Source of the DNA: Acidobacteriota bacterium
Lineage (GTDB): Bacteria; Actinomycetota; Acidimicrobiia; Acidimicrobiales; Palsa-688
DNA: 64,000 bases
Direction of reading: 5' to 3'
NCBI GenBank assembly: GCA_028876385.1
Contig: JAGWSF010000109.1
Span: forward strand, 90,669 to 154,668
The stretch's first letter is position 1, and each line of letters begins with the position of its first letter. This document shows, piece by piece, positions 41,825 through 51,192 of this stretch. The notes beneath the pieces are model-generated. The model saw only the letters and a program-made list of their open reading frames with translations. It was not told the DNA's origin and made no database searches. The position numbers were made by a program, and so were the translations under genes.

Positions 41825-44631
41825 TCGACCCTCGATGACGCTTCCCGTAGCTCTCCGGCGGACCGGCTGGCCACCACCTCGGGCATCCCGTCGCCGTTCT
41901 GCTTCGGGTGCCGTGAATGGGTGCTGCCGAGGTACGCCTCGGCGACCTCTCGGTCCGCCCGGATCTCGTCGGGGGTCCCGCTGGCGATCAGGCTTCCGAA
42001 GTTGAGCACGTGAATCTGGTCGCACACGCTCAGAACCAGCCCCATGTCGTGGTCGATCAGCAAGATCGTCACTCCCCGATCGCGCACCGATTTGAGCTTT
42101 TCACCTAGCCACAGGCTCTCGGCCGAGTCGAGTCCCGCTGCTGGTTCGTCCAACAGCAGCACCTCGGGACTGCCGAGAACAGCCCTGGCTATCGATACCA
42201 GCTGTCGCTGCCCCTGGGATAGTTCACTCACGGGACGGTCCCCTACGGCATCCAGGCCCAGCGTGGCCAGCACCTCGCTGACCCTCGCGCCGCGGTCGCC
42301 GGCTTTGGAGCCCACTGCGGCGCCCACGTTCTCGGCAACCGTCAGGTCGTCCCACAACTCTATTGCCTGGAAGGTCCGCCCCAGCCCGGCCCGGATCCGC
42401 TGGTGGGGCCGAAGACCGTCGAGGATCTTGCCGTCTAGGGCCACAGAACCCCTCGCTGGCGCGAATCCGCTGATGGCGTCGATGAGCGTGGTCTTACCGG
42501 CGCCATTTGGACCGATGAGGCCGACTATGGCTCCCTCGGGAACAGTGAACGACACACCGTTCACCGCGACGACGCCGCCGTACTGGACGAAGACGTCCTC
42601 GATGGTCAGCAGGCTGCGGGCCGAAACACTGACCGCCGGCCTCGATTTCTCCGGCTGGCGCGGCTCACCCTGAGGCTCATCCACGCCGGTCGCCGAAACG
42701 TTCTGAGCCGAGCGCCGGGCCGCCAACTTGGCGTGGAAGGGCCCTACGATTCCTTCGGGGTTGAGAATGACCGTGAGAACGAGTCCGACGCCCGAGATGG
42801 TGTCATACCACCCCCCGAGGTGAAGGCCCTGGTCCATGCCGCGGTACACGATGCCCCCGTAGGCCATGACACCGGCGAGAATCCCCCCGGAGACGGAGGT
42901 GACGCCGGCCAGGTAGGCCGTGGCGAAGATACCGAGACCGAGGACGGCGTCGAACTGATCGAAGGTGACGTTGGTCTGCTGGTAGGCGACCATGCAGCCA
43001 CCTATCCCGGCGATGAACGAAGCGATGCCGAAGGCAACCAGCTTGGTACGGGCCACGTTGATGCCCACGGCAGCTGCCGACCGCTCGTTCGCCCGTACCG
43101 CGAGCATTTCGGCGCCGAGCCGGCTGTTGCGGAGTTTGGCGACACTGAGGGCGACTATGACCAGAACCGCCAGAACCATGAAGCTGAAGGGCAGTCGCGG
43201 AAATGCTGCGCCGGTCCCGACCTTGAGGTCGAGGCCGAACAGCGAGGCACCGCGGATGCTCTTGCCGCCGGCCCCCACGAACTTGGTGTTCTGGAACCAC
43301 AGAGCCTCCAGGGCCACGGCCAGCGCCAAGGTGACCACCGCAAGGGGCAGCCCACGGACTCTCACCGCGGGTATGCCCACAACGACACCAATGACCATGG
43401 CGCCCATAGCTGCGATGATCGGTGCCAGCGGGAACGGTACGCCCCAGCTGACCGTGAGAGGGCTGAGTAGGAACCCCGCCGAACCGGCGAGCACCAGCTG
43501 CGCGAGCGACACCTGTCCGGCGAAACCCGTAACCACGACCTGGGACAGCATGATGATGCTGAAGCTGAGGCTGGTGACCAGAGCGGCGCGCCAGGATCCG
43601 TGCAGCACCAGGAGGGCCACGACCGCCACGACAGTGCCGGCAACGGTCGGACTGAGGAGCCGGTAGGGCCGAGGGGCCCGTCCGAGTGAACTGCGCAGCA
43701 GTTCCCCCCTTGCGGGCAGGTTGGGTGACCGCCACAGCAGCACGACCAGTATCAGCACCAGCGGAATCAGCTCGGGAACGCCGGACGTGGGCATCCAGCT
43801 GTACTTGCTCTGGAAATAGTCGCCCTCGGACTGCAGCATGCCGATAACCAGACCGCCCCCCACGGCGATCGAGATTCCCTGGAAGCGTCCCAGGATGGCG
43901 GCAGCCAGCGCCGGTACTATGAAGAGGCTGTAGGCCGTCGGGACAAGAGGCACGATAGGTGAGATCAGGATGCCCGCCACCCCGGCCACCGCCGCGCTGA
44001 TCATCCAGTTGACCGCGGCAATCCGATCGGGGGAGATCCCGCTGACGAAGGCTCCCTTCTCGGTCTCGGCGGCGGCCCGGGTATGGAGCCCGAACCGGGT
44101 GAAGCGGTAGGCGGCGGCCAGGGCCAGGCTGATCAGCAGGACCGTAACGGCGAACCAGATCCTGTCGCCGCTGACGTGCACCGAGCCGACGCTGTAGATC
44201 CTGGAGGGGAAGATGCCCGATACGTTGATCGGATTGTCCCCCACCCTCCGGGCGATCAGGCCGGTGAGCAGGACCGTGACGCCGAGCGACGCCACGGCCC
44301 TCGCCACCGGAGGAGCGCCCCGCAACGGCCGGAATACCACGCCGTAGAGCAACAACCCGAATAGGGCGGTAAGTACGATCGAGATGGCGGCCGCGGGAAC
44401 GAAGGCCATACTGCTCGCCAGGTGGACCGTGGTTGGCAGGCCTGGTATCGGATCGAACAGCTGGCCTTGACGGAGGAACCCGTAGGTGTATGCCGCAAAG
44501 AGGGCGATCGAGCCGGTGGCGAAGTTGATCACCCCGGAACTGCGGTAGGTGACCACCAAGCCCAGGGCCAAGGACGCGAACACCGCACCATTGGCCAGGC
44601 CCAACAATAGGAACACCAAACCTTGAGTCAC
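41821..44631 (-). CDS. LivH-LivM-LivG fusion: two permease domains and an ATPase in one chain
   Basis: A 936-residue protein that merges three usual Liv subunits. Residues 1 to about 300 form a LivH permease (LANGAVFASLALGLVVTYRS, AAILGRFQGISIAVGGGLVI). About 330-640 form LivM (VTGFAGQVSLAQLVLAGSAG, AVRVRGLPLAVVTLALAVAL, ILNPEGIVGPF). About 690-920 form LivG: Walker A LIGPNGAGKTTLIDAISGFA, signature LSQGQRQLVSIARAVLGSPE, Walker B LLLDEPAAGLD, and LIDHDMGLVLSVCDQIHVLN. Each half is hydrophobic with several membrane spans. The order follows the normal livH-livM-livG gene order. It starts 46 bases after the binding-protein gene and overlaps livF. Confidence 0.92.
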   Translation of the reverse strand: MTQGLVFLLLGLANGAVFASLALGLVVTYRSSGVINFATGSIALFAAYTYGFLRQGQLFDPIPGLPTTVHLASSMAFVPAAAISIVLTALFGLLLYGVVFRPLRGAPPVARAVASLGVTVLLTGLIARRVGDNPINVSGIFPSRIYSVGSVHVSGDRIWFAVTVLLISLALAAAYRFTRFGLHTRAAAETEKGAFVSGISPDRIAAVNWMISAAVAGVAGILISPIVPLVPTAYSLFIVPALAAAILGRFQGISIAVGGGLVIGMLQSEGDYFQSKYSWMPTSGVPELIPLVLILVVLLWRSPNLPARGELLRSSLGRAPRPYRLLSPTVAGTVVAVVALLVLHGSWRAALVTSLSFSIIMLSQVVVTGFAGQVSLAQLVLAGSAGFLLSPLTVSWGVPFPLAPIIAAMGAMVIGVVVGIPAVRVRGLPLAVVTLALAVALEALWFQNTKFVGAGGKSIRGASLFGLDLKVGTGAAFPRLPFSFMVLAVLVIVALSVAKLRNSRLGAEMLAVRANERSAAAVGINVARTKLVAFGIASFIAGIGGCMVAYQQTNVTFDQFDAVLGLGIFATAYLAGVTSVSGGILAGVMAYGGIVYRGMDQGLHLGGWYDTISGVGLVLTVILNPEGIVGPFHAKLAARRSAQNVSATGVDEPQGEPRQPEKSRPAVSVSARSLLTIEDVFVQYGGVVAVNGVSFTVPEGAIVGLIGPNGAGKTTLIDAISGFAPARGSVALDGKILDGLRPHQRIRAGLGRTFQAIELWDDLTVAENVGAAVGSKAGDRGARVSEVLATLGLDAVGDRPVSELSQGQRQLVSIARAVLGSPEVLLLDEPAAGLDSAESLWLGEKLKSVRDRGVTILLIDHDMGLVLSVCDQIHVLNFGSLIASGTPDEIRADREVAEAYLGSTHSRHPKQNGDGMPEVVASRSAGELREASSRVE

Positions 44632-44677
44632 CGGACCTACCAGCTCCTTCCGACCGTCGTATGCTCCGCCGGACCGA

Positions 44678-45949
44678 CTACAGCTTCAGCAACGATGCCA
44701 CGTCGATCGGTGTGAAAGCACCGACGGCGTTGCCGGCCTGATCGAGGGTTTCCTGCAGGGCTCCCGTGGAGCAGACAGCCGGGGTGATACTCACCTGTTT
44801 GCCGTTGCACTGGAATGTGGTGCCGTTTCCGAACGGGATCGGCTCGGGCGCCATCGACGAGAAGGCCGCCTCGATGGATGCCGAGCTGGGAGTCCCGTTA
44901 AGTCCCTTCATGGCATTTGCGAAGGAGATCACAGTTGCCCACCCTCCCGAGGTCACCCCGTTGGCGAAGGGCGCCGTTCCAGAAGCGTAGGCCTTCATAG
45001 CAGCCACGTACAGCTTCACATCCGGGTTGGTCGGATCAGTGGTGGCCGCCGTCACCACCTTCATGCCGGTGTAACCCCCCGGTATCCCAGCGGATGACCC
45101 TGAGGCGAGGCATTGAGCGATCAGGACCGTCGTCCCGGTGAAGTTCAAGGTCTTCTCGGCCTTCACGACGCTGGTGCAGAAGCTCACGTCTCCAACCATG
45201 GCGATGAAGTCGACGCCCTTCCCGAGCTCGGCCTGGACCTCGGGGGTGAGGTCGGGCGTCGACGGTGCGACGGGCACCACATCGAGAGGCACCCCGGCGT
45301 TCTTGTAGATGATCGGGTCCAGGGCCTGCACGGGCCCAGCGGCCGCCGGAACGTTGGTCACGAACACGGCGGCCCGCTTGGCTTTCACGCTCTGAGCGAT
45401 CGCGGCCGGACCGGCGAACGCCGTGGCCAGACCATTCGTGACGATGTAGGAAAGCTTTCCGGTCAGCTCATTCTGGGCGATCGAGCCGTAGGCCATGACC
45501 GGCACCCCGGCCTTGCTGAGGCCGCCGTAGGTGGTCTCACCCTGGCCGTCAACGTTGTAGAGCACTACGGGCACCTTGTCCGTGATCATCTGATTGACGC
45601 AGTCCGTGGCACCCGACGGCGTGTCACCGTTGTTGCACACGTCGAGCGACAGGACGTGGCCGGCCACGCCACCGAGGTAGGCGTTCACGTACTTCACGGC
45701 GGCTTGGGCTGCGGGCACCTCGGTGAGGTTGTTGATGCTCCCGTTCTGGCCGTCGGTGATGTACCCCACCTTCAGCGGTGAGCCGGACGCCGCGTTGGGG
45801 GTCCCGAGGCTGGCGTTCGACCCGGTTGAGCCAGAACTGCTGGACTTGCTGCTGCCACACCCGACGGCCACCAGAGCCACGGCCGCGATCGCCGCCGCTA
45901 ACGGAGCACGCCGACCCCTCGAGAATCGGCTCTCACCCAAATCAACCAT
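44678..45949 (-). CDS. ABC transporter solute-binding lipoprotein
   Basis: A 423-residue periplasmic-binding-type protein, start at MVDLGESRFSRGRRAPLAAA because GGGGGAGG lies nine bases before it. A hydrophobic signal AAIAAVALVAVGC ends at Cys31, followed by a Ser/Gly-rich linker (GSSKSSSSGSTGS), the plan of a lipoprotein anchored outside the membrane. The body has LKVGYITDGQNGSINNLTEV and NQMITDKVPVVLYNVDGQGE, as in type I binding proteins of Liv systems. Several Cys (DVCNNGDTPSGATDC, DVSFCTS, FQCNGK, AVCSTG) suggest disulfides. It delivers its ligand to the LivHMG/LivF importer encoded directly downstream; the ligand is unknown. Confidence 0.9.
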   Translation of the reverse strand: MVDLGESRFSRGRRAPLAAAIAAVALVAVGCGSSKSSSSGSTGSNASLGTPNAASGSPLKVGYITDGQNGSINNLTEVPAAQAAVKYVNAYLGGVAGHVLSLDVCNNGDTPSGATDCVNQMITDKVPVVLYNVDGQGETTYGGLSKAGVPVMAYGSIAQNELTGKLSYIVTNGLATAFAGPAAIAQSVKAKRAAVFVTNVPAAAGPVQALDPIIYKNAGVPLDVVPVAPSTPDLTPEVQAELGKGVDFIAMVGDVSFCTSVVKAEKTLNFTGTTVLIAQCLASGSSAGIPGGYTGMKVVTAATTDPTNPDVKLYVAAMKAYASGTAPFANGVTSGGWATVISFANAMKGLNGTPSSASIEAAFSSMAPEPIPFGNGTTFQCNGKQVSITPAVCSTGALQETLDQAGNAVGAFTPIDVASLLKL

Positions 45950-46281
45950 CGCTATCGGCCTCCCCCGATGTGGGCGCCTCTCCACCCGGAGAGACACGCG
46001 TGTCCGCAATTATTAGCACACTCAATTCGATCGAAGCTCGGCCAGAATGGCCGCAGGCCCCGCTAAGGGCGAATTCAGAGCCCTGATTAACCGTCCCGGA
46101 GGCAAGAGTTCAGCAGTCCCCGGGACCGGCAAAAGCGACGATTGTGCTGCACTCCCCTCGTCAATCGCGCAGAAGACCGTCGGTCCCCTGCTCGTCAGAA
46201 GTATGACTTGACGAATGTATCAACTGTGTTTCATCAGGGTACGGTCATCGGATCAGGTGGGCCTCCCCTGAGGCAAGCCGC
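45950..46281. other. Intergenic region upstream of the Liv operon, with a palindrome at the likely promoter
   Basis: No gene is visible. On the minus strand TAATAAT (46009-46015) could be a -10 box for the Liv operon. A perfect 12-base palindrome, GACACGCGTGTC, occupies 45993-46004, starting five bases past that box, where a repressor would cover the transcription start. The right half (about 46080-46281) holds nothing I can name. Confidence 0.4.
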
Positions 46282-46719
46282 TCAGCTTCGCCTACGGAGT
46301 CGGCTCAGGTCGACGAACCGGAAGTAGGCCGTGGCCTCAACCGCCACTTCCTCGGCGCCCCCAACCCTCACCGAGCCCTGAACCGAGAACCCCTGATCCT
46401 CGCGTTCTCTCAGGCGAGCAGTGACGAGCACATCGCTGTCCAGAGGGACAGCTCGCAAGAATCGGACCTGCAGGTCGGTAGTAACCCGGGGTTGGGGGCT
46501 GGGAGCGACCCCACCCATGACCTCATCCAACAAGAGACTGAGATAGCCGCCATGGGCGAATCCAGGTGCCCCCCCGTGGTCGCGGTCGATGTACACACGG
46601 GCGGAGACCTCGTCGTCCCCCGCTCGCTCCAGGACGATCCCCTCGGAGCGGTCGTTCTTCGGTCCACAGCCGTAACAGTGAGACCAGTGGGAGAACCGGT
46701 CGGCCATCCGATGAGTCAA
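46282..46719 (-). CDS. PaaI-type hotdog thioesterase
   Basis: A 145-residue hotdog protein. HWSHCYGCGPKNDRSEGIVL, then GAPGFAHGGYLSLLLDEVMG (the active-site HGG...DE region) and RVTTDLQVRFLRAVPLDSDV identify a PaaI-like acyl-CoA thioesterase, which would free CoA from dead-end thioesters. The start is TTG at 46719: GGGAGG lies five bases before it, whereas the in-frame ATG at 46707 is too far from any ribosome site. It is divergent from the SDR gene at 47050. A role in recycling CoA during catabolism is inferred. Confidence 0.85.
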   Translation of the reverse strand: MTHRMADRFSHWSHCYGCGPKNDRSEGIVLERAGDDEVSARVYIDRDHGGAPGFAHGGYLSLLLDEVMGGVAPSPQPRVTTDLQVRFLRAVPLDSDVLVTARLREREDQGFSVQGSVRVGGAEEVAVEATAYFRFVDLSRLRRRS

Positions 46720-47049
46720 CTCGGCCTCCCTACGTCACGCAAGCGCCGTCGGTTGCCGACCCGTCGTCGGCGCCCCGGCCCGTCAGGGCGCGATCGATTT
46801 GTATAGAGTTGACAGCTCCATCAAGTACGGGTTGCCACCGTACGACCATCGGGGGAGCCGAGCATGAATCGGGTGGATCGAAGGCGACGGAGGGGTGCAC
46901 CGCTCGGTGCTCTGAGCCGGCCACTCTCCCAGCGCCGCCTGCTTGTCAGTAGATGACAATCCGTTGACATGTTATGTCAGCCACCGTAGCGTCGTCTTTC
47001 AAGTGTCGCCCCCTGAGGTCTCGAACAACTCAACCAGTAAGGAGTACCA
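46720..47049. other. Divergent intergenic region with two inverted repeats of TGACA/TGTCA
   Basis: No gene is visible. Two perfect inverted repeats lie close together: TTGTCA-GTAGA-TGACAA (46943-46959) and TGACAT-GTT-ATGTCA (46965-46979), that is, four TGACA half-sites in 36 bases, about 70-105 bases before the SDR start at 47050. AAGGAG precedes that ATG. The half-sites match those at 2468-2497. Confidence 0.5.
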
Positions 47050-47937
47050 ATGACAGGACGCCTGGAAGGCAAGGTCACGTTCATCACCGGGGCGGGTCGC
47101 GGGCAGGGTCGCGCCCACGCGGTGAAGCAGGGGTCGGAGGGTGCCAAGGTGATCGCCATCGACATCTGTGAGAACATCGAGTCCAACCCTTATCCCCTCT
47201 CGAGTTGGGACGACCTCCAGGAGACCAAGGCGCTGGTTGAGAAGGCCGGAAGCCAGTGCCTGACCGTCAAGGCCGACGTGCGGAGTCGCGACCAACTGGC
47301 CGACGCCATGGAGCAGGGGGTGAAGGAGTTCGGACGCCTGACGACGGTGTGCGCCAACGCCGGCATCCTGCCCATGGCCATGGGCGACCCCAATCCGACG
47401 GACTTCCAGGACGCTGTCGACGTGGACCTTCTCGGTGTCATGAATGCGGTGCGAGTGGCCATCCCCCACATCCTGTCGGCCGGCCGGGAGGGCTCGATCA
47501 TCATCACGGGCTCCACCGCTGGCATGATGCCGAACACTCTCTCCCCGGCCAGGGATCCCAAGAACATGATGGGCCCCGGCTCGGCCGGTTACGGCTGGGC
47601 CAAGCGCATCCTCATCTCCTACACCGAGGAGATGGCCCTGCATTTGTCACCATACGGAGTACGGGTGAACTGCATCCACCCGACCAACGTCAACACCCAT
47701 CTGATCCACAACGACGGGATCTACGCCATGTTTCGCCCGGACCTCGAAGTCGTCACCAGGGAAGATTTCATCCCGTCCTCGGAGTACTTCCAGGCCCTCC
47801 CCATCCCCTGGTTGGAGCCTGAGGAGGTAGCCGATCTGGTCTGCTTCCTGGCGTCGGACGAGTCCAAGAACATCACCGGGGACAACATCCGCATCGACGC
47901 CGGCTCCTATATCAAGTGGCCCAACGGACCTGCGTAG
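47050..47937 (+). CDS. Mycofactocin-coupled SDR family oxidoreductase
   Basis: A 295-residue SDR with GAGRGQGRAHAVKQGSEGAK and VIAIDICENIESNPYPLSS, the glycine motif and insertion seen in mycofactocin-coupled SDRs. The Tyr/Lys site is GYGWAKRILISYTEEMALHL and the C-terminus has NITGDNIRIDAGSYIKWPNG. AAGGAG lies six bases before the ATG. These enzymes keep NAD bound and pass electrons to mycofactocin, so they fit oxidation of alcohols made by hydroxylases. It is followed after 61 bases by a second SDR, probably co-transcribed, and its promoter region carries two inverted repeats. Confidence 0.9.
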   Translation: MTGRLEGKVTFITGAGRGQGRAHAVKQGSEGAKVIAIDICENIESNPYPLSSWDDLQETKALVEKAGSQCLTVKADVRSRDQLADAMEQGVKEFGRLTTVCANAGILPMAMGDPNPTDFQDAVDVDLLGVMNAVRVAIPHILSAGREGSIIITGSTAGMMPNTLSPARDPKNMMGPGSAGYGWAKRILISYTEEMALHLSPYGVRVNCIHPTNVNTHLIHNDGIYAMFRPDLEVVTREDFIPSSEYFQALPIPWLEPEEVADLVCFLASDESKNITGDNIRIDAGSYIKWPNGPA

Positions 47938-47998
47938 ACCGGCGGACGAGAGAGCCCTGACGACGGGCTCACACTTGGAGACGAATTGGGAGGACACT

Positions 47999-48838
47999 GT
48001 GGTTGACCATGTCGGACATCGGCTATCGCTGCACGGCAAGAACGTCGTCGTCGTCGGTGCCTCGGCCGGTATCGGCAAGCAGGCGGCCATCGACATGGTC
48101 GAGATGGGCGGCGAGGTGGTGTTCGCTGGCCGGAACGCCGCCAAGCTCGAGGAATCCCTCTTCCAGGCGGGAGGGGGTTACGCAGTCATCGCCGACATTG
48201 CCGAACCCGATGACTGTGAGCGGCTCATCGCCGAGGCCGTCAATCATCTCGGAGGCCGGATCGACCTGCTGCTGACCGTCGTAGGCGTATCCCGTCTTGG
48301 CCTGGTCCGCGACGCCAGCCCCGAACTGTGGAAGGAGTGCCTGCTCACCAACGTGATGGGGCCGGCGCTCGTCACCCGCGCCGCCATTCCCCACCTGACC
48401 CCCGGAGCGTTCGTAGGCTACTTCTCCTCAGAATCGGTCGGGATGCCCTATCCAGGGCTGGTCCCGTACGGCTCGTCCAAGGCCGCTCTCGAAGAAATGA
48501 TCCGCGGCGTTCGAGCCGAGCATCCCGAGTTTCGGGTCTCCTGCCTCAGGGTGGGCGCCACGAGCGACACCGACTTCGCCCGGGATTTCGATCCCGACTT
48601 AGCGGCGCAGTTGACCCCCAAATGGATCGAGAGGGGCAACATTCCGAACAACTTCATGAGCGCAGTGGGCCTCGGACGGGCCATCGCCCGGATTTGTGCG
48701 CTGGCCACGGAGTTTGCCGAGGTCGATTTCCAAGACCTCGTCCTCCGAGGGACCGGCGGTCCGTACTACGGGGGCAGCGAAGCCCTGATGGCGCAGTTGG
48801 AGTCTTCGGTGGCTGACACCCACCGACGCGACCCCTAG
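47999..48838 (+). CDS. Short-chain dehydrogenase/reductase
   Basis: A 279-residue SDR-like protein with the cofactor motif VVVVGASAGIGKQAAIDMVE and the active-site YGSSKAALEEMIRGV. The central NNAG motif reads LLTVVGVSRLG, a departure from the classical family, so it belongs to a divergent subgroup. The C-terminal 60 residues (YYGGSEALMAQLES) are not typical. GTG at 47999 is the better start because GGGAGG lies five bases before it; a TTG at 47975 is also in frame. It is downstream of the mycofactocin-type SDR and convergent with the molybdenum hydroxylase operon. Function beyond oxidoreductase is unknown. Confidence 0.82.
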   Translation: MVDHVGHRLSLHGKNVVVVGASAGIGKQAAIDMVEMGGEVVFAGRNAAKLEESLFQAGGGYAVIADIAEPDDCERLIAEAVNHLGGRIDLLLTVVGVSRLGLVRDASPELWKECLLTNVMGPALVTRAAIPHLTPGAFVGYFSSESVGMPYPGLVPYGSSKAALEEMIRGVRAEHPEFRVSCLRVGATSDTDFARDFDPDLAAQLTPKWIERGNIPNNFMSAVGLGRAIARICALATEFAEVDFQDLVLRGTGGPYYGGSEALMAQLESSVADTHRRDP

Positions 48839-48873
48839 GGGGCCGATCCCCACGAACGACCCGCCACGCGCGG

Positions 48874-51192
48874 TCATGAGTCGAGGGCGTGGAGAATCCG
48901 GGACGGAGTGATGGGGAACTGGGTCATGTACGCACCTAGCGGGCTCAACGCATCGTTGATGGCGTTGGCCACCGCGGCGGGCGCGGCGATGGCCCCCCCT
49001 TCACCGAGGCCCTTGTAGCCTCCCAGACTGCCCGACGGCGTCTCGATGTGGCAGTACTCGATCTCAGGGACCTCTCCGGCGGTCGGAATGAGATAGTCGA
49101 GGAAGGTTGTTGCCAGAGGGTTGCCATCGACGTCATAGGTCATCTCCTCGTACATGGCCCCGCCAATCCCTTGCACCACGCCGCCGGCAATCTGACCCTC
49201 GACCACCATCGGGTTGATCATCACCCCGCAGTCCTCACTGACGATGTAGCGACCGAGAGTCACCTCCCCGGTTAACGGGTCGACCTCGGCCACACAGAGA
49301 TGGCAGGCGTTGGACCATGTGAACGGCGAAGGCGGCGAGTAGCGCTTGGACGCCTCTAGACCCGGCTCGAGACCGGGAGGCAACATGGCCGGATTCAGAT
49401 AGGAGAGCCCAGCCAACTCGGCGAAAGTCACCGACTTGGTGGGGGTTCCCCTGACCGATACCACGGATCCGGCGACCTCCAGATCATCGGTGGACGCCTC
49501 GAGCACGTGGGCAGCCACCTCTACGACCTTGGCCCGCAGGCTGGTCGACGCGGCCTGAGCGGCGCCCCCCAGGATCACGGCGCTCCGGCTACCGCCGGTC
49601 CCCGGTCCATAGGGGGTGTCCCCCCCCTGGCGGAGGACCACGTCATCGAGGGCGCAGCCGAGGTGGTCGGCCACCACCTGGGGGATGGTCGTCTCGAGGC
49701 TGTGGCCATGGCTGCCGGACCCGACGAGCACCTCGACCTTGCCGGACACATCGATGCGTACCGTGGCGGCCTCGGTGGCCCAGGCCCCGAAAGCCACCGC
49801 CGACGGTTCCACCAGGAGGCTGAGGCCGACCCCCAGATACCTGCCCGCCGCACGTTCCTGCGCCTGTAGGGCTCGGAACGATTCCCAGTCGAGGGAGGCG
49901 ACGGCCTGCTCCAAGGTCTCCTCGGCTGAGAGGATGTCATAGGCCAGACCGCTCGGAAGGCTGTACGGCAGGTCGGATTGGTGAAGCACGTTTCTCCGGC
50001 GCAGCTCTAGGGGATCGATCCCCATCTCACGGGCCACCGCGTCGATCATCTGCTCGCGAGCGATCGTTTCCACCGCCCAGGGGCCACGGAAAGGAGCCCG
50101 CCCGCACGTGTTGGTGTACACCGTGGTGCAGGAGAACGACACTTTGGGAATCCGGTAGGCGCCGGTGAACATCATGGCCACCAACATCCCCCCGCCGGTC
50201 GATCCTCCTCCGGCCGGGTAGCTTCCCACCCCTTCGACGAGGTGGAACGTGGCCGCGAGGAAGTGACCGTCCTCGTCTGTCGCCATAGTCATGGTGGCGA
50301 TGTCGTGGCGCGCCTGGTTGGCCGCCATGAGACTCTCCCGCCGATCCTCGATCCATTTGACCGGGCGCCCGGTGAGCTTGGCGGCGAGTAGCACCACGGC
50401 TTCCTCGCGCGTCACATACATCTTCTGGCCGAAGCCGCCGCCGACGTCCCCGAACTCCACCTTGACCTGGTGCTCTCCGATCCCGAGAACCCGGGATGCG
50501 AAGGCCTTCACCTCGTGTGGGCTCTGTGTGGAGGGCCACACCCGCAGCTCACCGGAGAAGGAGTCGTAGGAGGCGAGGATGGCCCGGCCCTCCATCGGCA
50601 CGTTGGTCGTCCGGGTCATCGAGAATGTACGGGTCACCACATGGGCGGCGCCGGCCATTATCTCGTCCAACTCGGGGTCCGGCGCCGCTGGGAACTCCAT
50701 CACATTGGAGCCGATCTCAGGGTGCACGACATGGGCCCCGTCGGCCATCGCATCCTCGAGGGTGGCCACCGCCGCAATGGGCTCGATGTCCACCTCGATC
50801 AGCTCGCAGGCGTCCTCGGCGAGGTAGCGGCTGGTCGCGATGACCGCGGCAATGGGGTCGCCGACGAAGCGGACGTCATCCGCGGCGAGGGGCAGAAGCG
50901 GCGGACCGTCGGCAGGCGGACCGTTCGTGGTGGTCCACAGCGGTCCCGAGACCGAATTCAGGTCGGCCCCGGTGTAGACGGCACGAACTCCAGGTAGGGC
51001 CGCTGCGGCCGCCGTGTCGATGGACCGAATCCGTCCAGCGGCCACATCGCTTCGCAGAAACGCAACATGGAGTTGTCCGGGCAGTGTGATGTCATCGACA
51101 TAGCGGCCGTGACCAGAGACCAAGCGGGGATCCTCCCGCCGCTTGACGGACTGGCCGACAAACCGGGCGGCATTACCCGTAGCGAAAGTCAT
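48874..51192 (-). CDS. Molybdenum hydroxylase large subunit (CO/xanthine dehydrogenase family)
   Basis: A 772-residue molybdopterin-binding catalytic subunit. It starts MTFATGNAARFVGQSVKRRE; GQSVKRREDPRLVSGHGRYV is the family N-terminus. Further marks are FGDVGGGFGQKMYVTREEAV and the catalytic Glu in YKGLGEGGAIAAPAAVANAI near the end. At the active-site loop where true CO dehydrogenase has a Cys (CSFR), this protein has CGRAPFRGPWAVE, so it is not a form I CO dehydrogenase. Hydroxylation of an organic ring or acid using water is more likely. ATG overlaps the stop of the small subunit (ATGA, 51189-51192). Confidence 0.9.
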   Translation of the reverse strand: MTFATGNAARFVGQSVKRREDPRLVSGHGRYVDDITLPGQLHVAFLRSDVAAGRIRSIDTAAAAALPGVRAVYTGADLNSVSGPLWTTTNGPPADGPPLLPLAADDVRFVGDPIAAVIATSRYLAEDACELIEVDIEPIAAVATLEDAMADGAHVVHPEIGSNVMEFPAAPDPELDEIMAGAAHVVTRTFSMTRTTNVPMEGRAILASYDSFSGELRVWPSTQSPHEVKAFASRVLGIGEHQVKVEFGDVGGGFGQKMYVTREEAVVLLAAKLTGRPVKWIEDRRESLMAANQARHDIATMTMATDEDGHFLAATFHLVEGVGSYPAGGGSTGGGMLVAMMFTGAYRIPKVSFSCTTVYTNTCGRAPFRGPWAVETIAREQMIDAVAREMGIDPLELRRRNVLHQSDLPYSLPSGLAYDILSAEETLEQAVASLDWESFRALQAQERAAGRYLGVGLSLLVEPSAVAFGAWATEAATVRIDVSGKVEVLVGSGSHGHSLETTIPQVVADHLGCALDDVVLRQGGDTPYGPGTGGSRSAVILGGAAQAASTSLRAKVVEVAAHVLEASTDDLEVAGSVVSVRGTPTKSVTFAELAGLSYLNPAMLPPGLEPGLEASKRYSPPSPFTWSNACHLCVAEVDPLTGEVTLGRYIVSEDCGVMINPMVVEGQIAGGVVQGIGGAMYEEMTYDVDGNPLATTFLDYLIPTAGEVPEIEYCHIETPSGSLGGYKGLGEGGAIAAPAAVANAINDALSPLGAYMTQFPITPSRILHALDS

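Noticed and set aside
48874..51192. Calling the molybdenum hydroxylase a CO dehydrogenase
   Set aside because: The active-site loop lacks the Cys-containing CSFR motif of form I CO dehydrogenase, so the usual automatic name would mislead.
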